Below are positions 23,874 to 33,822 of a DNA stretch of 64,000 bases, in pieces; the stretch's first letter is position 1, and each line of letters opens with the position of its first letter. Under the pieces are notes generated by a model, which saw only the letters and a list, made by a program, of their open reading frames with translations, had not been told where the DNA came from and searched no databases. The position numbers were made by a program, and so were the translations under genes. The stretch covers positions 2,480,001-2,544,000 of the forward strand of contig OZ024851.1 of assembly GCA_964017145.1 (NCBI GenBank), read 5' to 3'. The stretch comes from Agrocybe praecox (lineage: Eukaryota; Basidiomycota; Agaricomycetes; Agaricales; Agrocybaceae).

Positions 23874-24694
23874 TCATCCAGCACCGGGAACATCAGATCC
23901 ACTTTCCCTTTTCAAGGTCATCAATAATCTGCTCCAGCTCACCTGTCGGCGGTTCTTCCATCTCGATGTCATTAACCTGGACCACCGTCTCTGCAACAAA
24001 GGGATTATCATCACAGTTGCGAATGACTCCTGGGTTTTGACACCGTCACGTATCGGATTGCTTGTGAGTTTGTTGGCTTGCTCCGCTGAGTTTGGGTCAA
24101 TGTCTTGTGTACTTATAGAATCTTTGTTTGAGTTTACAGGAGTTATTTGACGTCGTCTTTGTAACTTTATGAATACTTTATCATAATTGTGAAAGGAGTT
24201 CTTTGCTCCGGTTGTGAGGCTGTGAAAAGCGGACGAGATGATATCTTTTAGAAGATCGTCATTATCCAATGTACGTCCTTTCTGAATCTCGTATTAGGCT
24301 ATCTTCCCCTCATTTTTCTATCAGGCCGTTACTAAGTACGATTTGTTGGCAAATAAGCACTCTTCGAACGCCTGCCAGCTCCCCGACGCTCGGCTGCACA
24401 AGCCACTTTCTGTGTTCGATCTGGTTTTGGGGGCATGCGTACGAAGATGTGATTAGGCCTAGTAGGAAGCCAACCTCAACGTGGGGCTGGTCGTTTGACA
24501 ATACCTCGATGGTGAGTGGAATGTGTTTAAGGATAACCGGCCCAACCTTACCTGTTATACGCCTGAAGTCAAATCCGTACCCACTGTTGCTGTCTTCCTT
24601 TCTACTATGAGCACAAGAATTCCGTTGCAAGCACACAATCCGAACCTTCAAGGTGAACGTCGGTCAAACGCGGAGTGTCACGAACCTTGAACAT
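23874..24694 (-). CDS. Unrecognised gene, two or three exons
   Basis: Minus strand. An ATG at 24694 (MFKVRDTPRLTDVHLEG) may open a short first exon. A long frame below 24640 contains IEVLSNDQPHVEVGFLLG and YACPQNQIEHRKW and reaches LICQQI at a GT donor. A 50-60 nt intron ending in CAG joins it in phase to a frame containing DLLKDIISSAFHSL and NSFHNYDKVFIKLQRRRQ, ending at 23874. The composition is protein-like throughout, but the join between the first exon and the long frame is not settled. No domain recognised. It lies between a kinase relic and a transposon-like insertion and may itself be a fragment. Confidence 0.35.
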
Positions 24695-25503
24695 CTGTCG
24701 GTCGCGAAGTGTCAGTCAGTAGTTGCACTGAACATTTTCTTCAATTCCAGAAGTTCTCAAAAATTGTGCTCTCTCAAGGATATTAGAGCCGTCTGAGTAT
24801 AGAAGTTGACTTCTGGTGTGGGACAGACGGATTCAATGTAGCAAGAGGAAGTTGGGAATACCCCCTTTCCAAGAGTTGGTATGTGGTGATATTCCATTCA
24901 GTGTATACGGTGTCTAATATGTACCATAGGTCATGTTATAGTGTTATTGGTATGCCACTGGCGCTATATCAAAATAACTTGGCTTTTTTTTGCTTTTCCT
25001 GCCAAATAGCGAACAAAAAGTCTGATAATTCAACTTTATTTGTGAAATACAACTTTCTGAAAATATATTATGATTTAATACACTTAATGAAGGTCATACA
25101 TATTGGTAAAGTGGTGATTTGTTGAGTGTGGCGAGAGAGAGGCAAGATTTTGACGAAGTGATGCATGCGCAAAATGCGAAATTTCACTAAGTCCTTGTCA
25201 CGCAGGGGGCCTTCCTCTAAATCGCGTCCGTTACTCCCAGTCGTTAGGTGGTGATGCCCCATTTCGTAGTCCGACTGAGTTCCGCTTGATGGCCGCCGGA
25301 GCTTAGGAAACTCTAAACCATGACAAATGACCAAACACGCGTAATCACCACCGTAACGCACTGGTCGCGAGTCTACAACGGTGGCGCGCTGCTGTTGACA
25401 TACCAGAGCCGAGAAAGTGCCGTCGCCAAGCGGAGTTGAATTGATGGTGTCGGAGCTTCATGTTCTAAATTTATCAACACCGAATCCTTGGTTAATTACT
25501 GTC
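24695..25503. other. Intergenic; no supported gene
   Basis: Short ORFs only. From about 25460 the sequence (GATGTTCTAAATTTATC-like) matches 55510 onward, marking the left edge of the NACHT segmental duplication. Confidence 0.4.
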
Positions 25504-26011
25504 GACGTTCGAATTCGAGCAACACGTCACGTCACGTTTTGCTGTTGCTTCGCTCCGGGGCCAAAATGTCACGTCACAAATAGGACTTGTTGCTCGGGAT
25601 CGACCAAGTCTGTCACGCACGTAAATCTTTGGTTTTTAGGGCATTCAAGGGGTAAATCATGTATATAAACATATATTAAGCATATAAGACTTTGATGCAA
25701 CTTCAAGACACGGCTACATACGGGACCTCCGTATAGTATCCGTTCAAAAATAGAATTTCTGCTTCTAAATTGCTTCTAAATTTTGCAAAATTTTTGGGCT
25801 TTTGGTCGTTAAAAGACATTTTTCAGGTGTTCTCAACAAATTTTCTTGACTATCTACATGTTCAGCCGTACATATCTGGTTTATTAAGTAAATATGGACA
25901 ACAACCTGAGGTATGTTGCTCCGTGTCACGGTCCGGGGCCCTGCTGTTGCTCGTCAAGAACCCTGTTGCTCCGGTCACGTTGTCACAGGCTGTTGCTCGA
26001 ATTCGAGCGTC
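25504..26011. mobile_element. Candidate MITE-like insertion, 508 bp
   Basis: Bounded by 21-bp inverted repeats, GACGTTCGAATTCGAGCAACA on the left and its complement with one mismatch on the right (25991-26011). It sits inside the NACHT-block duplication and has no counterpart in the 55.5-kb copy. The interior holds repeated GTCACG motifs and no gene. No clear target duplication was found, so the class is open. Confidence 0.5.
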
Positions 26012-26353
26012 AAGACTCAACAGCAGTAGTTCTCTTTTATTCATGACTGTGGTATGCATGCTCTGGCCGTATTCCTGTATTGATGATGGCTCGAAGATAT
26101 TCCATAACTAATGAGTACCCGAATATACCGCACAGCGCTTTATAAAAAAGCTGTGTCAACGAACAGCTTTGAGACACTTTGGCAGTGAAGATATAAATAC
26201 ATGCTGCATGGCGCAATGCATAGCTTGTATATATATATAGGGTTTCGAAGGTTTGCACGGCGGTTGCTGCGTCCCTTTCCTTGCTTTTCCTCCTCAACTA
26301 GCATCCGGGATCTGATTTGTTGCTTTCTCTCGAATATCGACTTCGCAGTAGGG

Positions 26354-29236
26354 ATGGGCGACAATCATCATGTTATCAACAATAATTCCGTTATATCTGG
26401 CCACAACGTTTTCGTGGCCGGCGGTACATTTAACCAGCATGTTGCCGCAAGTAACAGGCGAAAATGTGAGTGACAAAGATTAAAGGTACATGCTACCACG
26501 GGAATCTAACTATCTGTAGCGCCATTCGACATCCTGAGGGAGGCTACGGCACCTAACGCATTCCACGATTCTAATTCTCAGTTTGACCGTCCAAAATGCC
26601 ATCCAAACACCCGTATCGCTGTGCTGAGGAGAATCATGGACTGGGCCCAACGTTACGACAGGGACACCTGGGACAAATACATCATGTGGCTGACTGGCGC
26701 TGCAGGAGCGGGAAAATCAGCCATCACACAATCATTTATCGAAATGTGTCTTCTCAACGAGCTCGTTCTCGCAACTTTCATTTTTTGGAGATCCGATACA
26801 ACGAGGAGCCACGCAGACGCGTTCGTTGCAACGATCGCATACCAAATTTATCAAGCAATTCCGGCCACCCAGGAGGAAATGCTCTCCGTGATCGATGCGG
26901 ACCCCTTGATCTTGACGAAGGGCTTGGAGCATCAGCTTACCCATCTAGTGATGAAGCCGCTTTACAATGCATGCAATTCCGGTGTTTCATTACTATGGGA
27001 ATCCTGGCGTGTCGTTGTCATAGATGGTCTGGACGAATGTGGTGATGGGGTCTTGCAGGCTAGGATTCTGCGCATGATAGCAGACGCAATTCGAACATTT
27101 GACCTACCCATTCTATTTCTCATCGCCAGTCGGCCAGAGCATGAGATCAATCTCGCATTTCGATCCAAGAAAATGGAAGGGCTATTTTCACGACTTTACC
27201 TTGACGACAAATTGCATCCCGACAACGACATTCGCACATTTCTCAGAGATGGTTTTGAGGAAATCAAAAAGGATCATCCATTTAAATCCCTAATACCTGC
27301 TTCTTGGCCATCCAACGAAGTTCTGGAAGAAATTGTCAGAAAGTCGTCCGGGCAATTCATTTATGCTGCAACAGTACTGTGCCATTTCGATCAATTCGGC
27401 AGGCCATGTTACCTGTTACATGCCTGCCGAAATTATGGTTTCGGCAGGGAGAAATTTTTAGTGTTACATTAGCCCGTTTCGGCAACTTTTTGAGTCAAAA
27501 ATCTCAAAAAATTACCAAATTAGGCCTTTCATGCCGAGAAACTTTCGGCATACCGGTCATTGAGGCGTTACACGTGTCATATTTCGGCAGATTTTGATGG
27601 TCCGTTACACGTTACTGCCGAATTGATTGAAATGGCACAGTATTTCGCTATTGCGAATCCACAAGGCATCGACCCGATCATCGTCTGGATGTGGTGAATA
27701 ATCTACGACCAGCGAAAGGTGACCTACCCTTTGCGCAGCTGGATGCGCTATATACAATGATCCTCAATTCCGCCGCAGATACAGAGCGTGTTCTGTACAT
27801 GCTTAGTACAATCTCGCATCACATATATGGCTCCGACTTGCATTTCTATCCATTTGACATACCTTCATTTATGTTATTGGAACCAGGCGAGCTCGAGATG
27901 TTGGTCTGTAATCTAGGGGCCATTGTTTCTATTGAGACAAATCGTGCTAACTGGTTTAGGAGGGAGGTGAAGGTCGTAAAAATCCTACACACTTCACTTC
28001 ATGACTTCCTTCTTGACCCTGTGAGGTCCGGAAGCTATTTCCTTGACATTCATGAATACAGATCAGAGCATATTGCAAATATAATCCAATGGGTGATCAA
28101 AGGTAAGAGTGTCCGACTCCCCACAAATTGTTGAACATCTCAAACTAAATTTTCCTAGATCCCACATACAATGGAATTCAAATCTTTCAGGAGTTCATTG
28201 AAAGAGAATTTCCGCTATGCCAGAGCTCAACTTCTCTAATAAATATTGCTGACACATTTTTATTTCTCAACCTTATATTGAGCGAAATGGAGGTCTACAA
28301 GGAATATGCAAATCAATTTTTTAATGGTTCTATGGACATTCGAGTATTTGTATTTTGGTTCTGGCTTCCATTCTGTGGCCGCATGGTAAGATAAAAATCC
28401 TCATCTGATGTTAATATCATTAAATTTCCGTGCAGGCCTCTTCGGATGAGCGCTGGGCCGTAATAGAGAAAACACATCAAGAATATATTGAACAAGTATT
28501 TTCGAATCAGCTGCCGGACTATTATGCAGACGACAAGGGGATCCTGCTTTTATGTGTCGCATGTCACCTGGGGAATGACATGTGTGTTCCATTCATTTCC
28601 GGCCATCAAGTGTCACTTGGAGGGAGAGATTATCATGATATGCTCTATCTCTTTGAATCCTTCAGGCTCGAAGGCGGAAGAGCTCACTACTTTCAGCATT
28701 TTATGCGCTTTCTACAACACTCAGACCAATCAGACAACTTCGTTATAGGTCCTACCGCCTACGCAAAGTCGGTCTTATGCTGTATACGGGCGATTGGGAG
28801 ATTTTCTCCACTAGATTCGCACGAAGATCAAACACATAACGACCTCACCCATCAAAACGGAGGATGGACTTACGAGTACCGCAGAAACTCCTCATGTTAC
28901 TACACCTGGCAATGCTTTCTTTATCTTGGTTACACGATCTTTTTCCTTCCTCGAGCTGGATTTTCCGAACCACTCGTTCAACAATGCCAAGAGGAACATT
29001 TTATGACTGAGGAAATTGCGACCAGATTTCCTATCCGCACTGCCCTTGTACGCCAAGAGATGAGGAAATACCTAGAGCGATTTCAAGCCAGCACGCTAGA
29101 AAGTGTGTGGCAGAGCAGAGCAACAAATATGATTTTGCGCATGGACCCATGTACGTATGATAAAAAAATCTTTGGAAATAAACACACTCAACTAACATAT
29201 TTAGGCGTCAACCTAGTCGCCAGACGCTTCACTTAG
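26354..29236 (+). pseudogene. NACHT-domain NTPase, NLR-like (copy 2, disrupted by a MITE)
   Basis: Exons 26354-26465, 26520-28102, 28159-28385 and 28436-29236 would give about 818 aa if the insertion at 27377-27640 were absent. Exon 2 minus the 266 added bases is 1317 nt, exactly the length of exon 2 in copy 3. Exon 1 encodes a Gly/Asn-rich peptide with VFVAGGTF. Walker A (GAAGAGKS) and Walker B (VVVIDGLDE) are intact. The insertion shifts the frame and brings a stop at 27472, after the NACHT core, so only a truncated protein of about 355 aa is possible. The frame resumes at about 27643 and all downstream exons are open, so the disruption is recent. The C-terminal domain is the same unrecognised one as in copies 1 and 3. 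A TATA-like run lies at about 26228-26240. Confidence 0.8.
27377..27640. mobile_element. 264-bp MITE with TA target duplication inside NACHT copy 2
   Basis: Ends CTGTGCCATTTCGATCAATT and its inverted complement, about 25 bp with one mismatch. Flanked by TA at 27375-27376 and 27641-27642. Copy 3 (56946 onward) preserves the empty site with a single TA, which proves the boundaries. A TA duplication and short inverted ends point to a Tc1/mariner-type transposase as mobiliser. It has no coding capacity. The interior repeats the word TTCGGCA in both orientations. Confidence 0.9.
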
Positions 29237-30694
29237 ACTCTGACCATATTTGGCTCACATAATATAAAATATCTATTTAGTCGTAAAACATACAAAATCC
29301 ACCCGAAAGAAGGCAAGAAATATGGTACAACGCGAATTTTATTCCTCGAAAGCCAAATTTCCATGTTATGCCTAGAATAATCGCGCCCAGTGTGCACTGG
29401 GACTGAACCTGGATTTGAATTTAAATGTGGCAGTGGCGCGCACATGTCCAGAGTCCAACCGAGAGTTGAAGAGGACAAGTCATACAACAAGTCACAGTCG
29501 TAGAAAAGTTGAGAGACAATGATAAATTCGGAGTTAAATGAGGAGTGTCGTACTATGTGCATAGGTAATAGACGCGAGTCTCAGGTCAGGATGGTAATTT
29601 GAAGCTGGAAGATGAACTGGAGGAGAGAAGGAGAGGAAAGGGACAAAGTCAAGAGAAGAGGTGCGCACGAGAGAACAAATACAAATATAACTATCAACCA
29701 ACAAAGGGAAAAGAACGGAGGTCAAGAGACCAAACTTCGCTTACGCAGCCTAATAAAGCCCCTCAGGCCCGAACACGGCAAGATCACCAACAACATGCGT
29801 CCAAAACTGCAACGGCTGGCAGTAGATATTCTCAACGTCTTCTACCTTTGCGCCTATCTATGTAAACCATGAGTCCAATTCAACTTCGGAATATGACAAA
29901 GGACGTACGGGCAACATAAGCGAAGTTCTCTGAGAAATAGGCGTTTGAACACACACGCGTAATTGATGTTTGAAAGGTGTCGACATGCGTAGTGTTCTTG
30001 TTCCCTGCGGTGATGTGTGGATGAGAGGGGTGGGCAGGGAAGGGAAATTGGAAAGATACGTTAAAGTACGCGTCCGCGTTCGACGTGAGTGTGAGCGTGT
30101 ATGCCGAGGGTCACAGGGCGAAAAGCGATGGGAAGAGGGAGAAATTGCCACTGGCAACGGAGATGAGACTATGATGGTGGTAAGCATAGGCAGGTGAGGT
30201 TTATGGCATTACGCGACGACGACAGTGACGAAGGAGGTAGTATCATTGATACTTTTGAGTGGTGGTGATGGTAAACATAACCTTCGCCTCAAACCAGAAC
30301 CATCGTCTCCAATCTCATTGGATCCGGGTATGGTAGCGGAGGATCTAGGGCGGGTTATCGTTGATGTTGAGACTCGAGCCTGTGAGAGGGAAGCATTAAG
30401 ATTAATTTTCCAGATGGGAGAAGGGAAAGAGGCGCGCGTGGGAGGGAGGAGGGAAAACCGGAATAAAGAAAATTATGTAGCTTTTGAGTGTTGCAACTGC
30501 GCTCGCGTATGGAAACAACGCTGATGGTGACGATGACAAAAATCCTGTCGTTCCTCGTAGTAGTCGTCGCGCTCGTGTTTACGTTCGGGATGGTAGCAAT
30601 TTTGGCGAAAGGCAGGCGAGAGCAAGCAGCGGGCACGAAAAAGAACGAAGGGGTGTCATTCCAATTTATACACGACCATCAGTCGTTTCAGCAT
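29237..30694. other. 3' flank of NACHT copy 2; duplicated segments, no certain gene
   Basis: Segments align with the second block: 29237-29600 with 58520-58700, and 29890-30200 with 58810-59040. A further part, 30355-30640, matches 54470-54790. That last piece has a plus-strand frame (30488-30700) with a membrane-like stretch (ILSFLVVVVALVFTFGMVAI) followed by AKGRREQ. In the 54.7-kb copy the aligned frame reads VRGRREE. It could be a tiny membrane peptide or an exon relic. Confidence 0.35.
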
Positions 30695-30850
30695 GATTAG
30701 GCGTGGATAAGCAACCGCCTGAGATGGGGTAGCCGGGTGCGCGTAAACGTCCGGGATGGGTACCTAGGCAAGTGCTGCTGCGTTCGGGTTCCCGCAGGAC
30801 TGATTCGAGCGGTTGCTGGTTGGCTCTATTGGTGATCCTGCGGGTTAAAA
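30695..30850 (-). pseudogene. Kinase N-terminal extension fragment (relic 3)
   Basis: Near-identical stretches to 23425-23590 and similar to 62290-62480 (landmarks GCGTGGATAAGCA and GGGTACCTAGGCAAGTGCTG). On the minus strand these encode the Pro/Asn-rich N-terminal extension of the kinase family. Nothing of the kinase domain follows, so this is a fragment. Confidence 0.6.
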
Positions 30851-32699
30851 GAAAGAGAAACGGTAGTGCGCTTGTGTTGGCGTCTATAGGATGAGCTTGG
30901 AGGCGCTGGTGGGCTCTGTGTGCGTCGCCGCCGCCAGTTTGTGAGTGGGAATATTTAGGTGCTACGAGAGGAGCGGACCGTTAGGCGCGTTCGCGTTAGG
31001 AGTGATAAAGATGGGGAAGAGACACACTTGCCCGAGAACTATCTCTTTTTCACTTCCTCTTTTTATTTCTCCCCGTTTCTCTGTCCTCCATCGACATCCC
31101 CCATCTTCCTTGCTTGACTGTGTTATGCGTCTTTTATTTTCGTTTCATGTGCGTCCTCCGATCCTTTCATGAATCTTCTGTAATATTTTTCTGGTTCGGC
31201 AGTGTGTCCCATGGAATTGCGTAGGATTCAAAAAAGAGTCAGGAAAAGAGAACGAAAGACAAAACTTATGGTCGGGTACGAACGTACGTGATGCCATCTC
31301 GGGTTAGGGTTCGGATCAAAACCCGTGTCTTTCCGTCGGATCGTTCCGAACTTACATCGTTTGTCCTTTCATCGTTCGTTCGTGTGTTAGTCGTATGAAT
31401 CTCATTCTTCACTATTTTATGATCTCGATATGCCCTCTTCATTTCCGTAAACATACATCCCGCCCCAAGTCTCCGATCAGTGGTGTCTTGAACGTTTGTC
31501 GTTCATCGGCATAATTTATCTCTGCGGTCAGGGTGTGTCGTCTCTTTTACTATGCGTTACCGTCGCGATTAATTCGTGCCTTCTTTACCTCGCGTCCTTC
31601 CTCTTGCATTGGTATTCTGAGCGTGTAGTGTACTGTCGTGCAACTTTCAAGTCTCCTTTGCTGTTGCTTCTTAGGTGCATTCTCCTCAGTCTGTTGGGTG
31701 TATTCCTCTCTTCTTCTCTCGTTCACTGTCTAAACTGCTATATTGTTCTCTGTCTTCCATCCAATTATTTCGCCTAACTCTCCTTGTTTCTCCTCTTCGC
31801 GATTATGCCACTTTTTTGGCGGCATCAAGTATCATTCCTCCTTTACTTACTCTTAGTACTACGAGGTGCATCGAAGGTAACAAGTCCTTCACGTTGTGTG
31901 TTGTCGTCTTGCCTCGTTTCCGCCTTCCCATCATTTTCTTTCCATGGTTCGTCTTTCGCCCGTAGCCAGCCTTCTCGCTCCTTCTTCGACCGACGCCTTT
32001 CTCAGTCATAAAATCGATTCAAGCATGTCTCATTGATATCGGTACATGAACGGTTCTCGTTCAAAATAACTGTCGTGCTCGTGTAGGTTATGTTGACCAA
32101 GTCTCATATCTCGACTTCCCATCTTCCGTCTTTCAACATTTCCCCTCAGGCTGGCCTCCGCTCTTCAAAATTCATCACTCATCGTGTTTAATATACCTGA
32201 CTCCTTGGTCAACGTGTAGTACTTATTCAATAATATCATGATTAATTCTGAATTGGACGTCGGAACCATTGGCCTCCGATTATTGAGCTCATTATGCGTC
32301 ATGCAAAACAAGAGCAACCCGTGGGCAATGGATCACCGCGAGTGATTGGCACATGCAGACAGACAGACGTATATACACCTCAGGTGCTGGTAAATCAAAA
32401 ACCTCTCAAACAATTCAGTAGAGCGTGTAACCGTGATCGTACAGGCTGCGCCTGCGCATTCTAATATGATACAACGAAGCAAAACGGCTACGCGCACTAA
32501 CTTAACTTCATGCTAACACAAGGCCGGGGATCGACTCAGAGGTACAGATGTGGTAAGTAACACCAAGTAGAAAAAAAAGCTGTATAAGTAAGTAATCAAA
32601 TAACTTTCAAAACACGTACATACATGATACGTGTGCACACTGAAACGCAAATGACACGTTGTAAACGGTATATTATATTATGATCAATGATGTGTCTTA
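30851..32699. other. Long intergenic stretch without a supported gene
   Basis: Pyrimidine-rich 31050-32000 with unconvincing hydrophobic ORFs. The part 31110-31330 matches 62610-62860, continuing the duplicated block. The remainder shows no repeat or gene that I can support. Confidence 0.45.
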
Positions 32700-33085
32700 G
32701 CCAGGATATGGATATGCTACTGCCAGTGCATGTATTTACATGTGCCTTGTGAGTCGCGGTGTGATATAATGGTTTGTCACTCATCTCCTGAGTTATGGTA
32801 ATTGCAACAAGAAAGACGAAACAATATCACCAAGGAAGAGAAGCCCGTAAATGTATGTCACACGCAGGCAAACACGTTGTTTTTGGGCGGCAAATTGATA
32901 AAAATAAGTCGTTGGGGCATTCAATGTCATGCCCATACTATAAGTAAGCTCTTGGATTTTTATGTATATCTTCTGCTACGAGTACTCATAATATTCTTCC
33001 TGATCTATTTAACAAGTATATATCGTTGTGGACATTCAACTTGTGGAACGAAAAATTCAACGGTCGTTTGTGCCGGTTCAGGCCA

Positions 33086-33490
33086 TCAATATGCGGAATT
33101 TAATTTTAAACGCCGCTGACATAGCTGAATGAACACACTGCCAGCTGGCGACTTCAGCCGCCACTTCATATCGCCCGACGTTCCATCAGCTTCCCAAGCA
33201 TTTTGCTTCAATGATCTCCTTTCTTTCTTGTCAAGGCCTGGAGGTTTATCTGTAGCAGGTTTGAACGAATGTGAGCGATCTTTTAACTTCTTTAAATAGT
33301 AGGATAATTGCAGGTTACCTCGACTTTTAAATGTCAAGTAATTATATTCGGCCAACTTGCGCCTTGCATTCCTGGAACTGCTTGATGAAACAGGTTCAGT
33401 TATCCTCCCTGAACACTCCTTGTGCTCCTTGTTCTGGTCAGTGCACTGTCGCCGATCTTTTTTCTTTTCGATACTGTCAGTGAGGGACAA
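33086..33490 (-). other. Divergent ORF upstream of MFS copy C
   Basis: A 134-codon minus-strand frame, basic and Ser/Lys-rich. The block RRKLAEYNYLTFKSRG-NLQLSYYLKKLKD is shared with 15847-16092. Insertions at its N-terminal side are absent from copy B. It may be a small gene sharing a two-way promoter with the transporter. No family recognised. Confidence 0.3.
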
Positions 33491-33746
33491 GACGCTGTGA
33501 TGACCGGGAACACAAGGATTTCATGGTCTCCTTCGTATCACACGTTTTCGTAGGCAGCGCAGTGCATGAGACGGCATAGATAGCGTACTATCGGGGCTAA
33601 CCGGCGTTCTCTACCGCTGAACGTTCCAAAGGTGCTTCCTGATCGAGATCTATATAGAAGGCATGTTTTCTGCTTTGTATTTTCGATCCGAATCTAGCTA
33701 ACCTTTTTACCATAGCCTTTCATTGAACCCTGTAATTATCATAAAG

Positions 33747-33752
33747 TATAAA
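33747..33752 (+). promoter_or_regulatory. TATA box candidate of MFS copy C
   Basis: TATAAA 71 nt before the ATG at 33823, matching the position of TATAAA in copy B. Confidence 0.45.
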
Positions 33753-33822
33753 ACAAGCGCCTTGGTCGAGTGGGGATTAAAAAAAGACTTGTGGTGCTCA
33801 ACATACGACTAACGACTAACTT

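Noticed and set aside
31302..31312. Telomere-like GGGTTAGGGTT here and CCCTAACCC at 62817-62825
   Set aside because: Single words, not arrays; they lie in the duplicated block that both regions share.
31496..32011. Hydrophobic plus-strand ORFs in the pyrimidine-rich region
   Set aside because: Leu/Ser/Phe-rich reading of CT tracts; no start context, no paralog.
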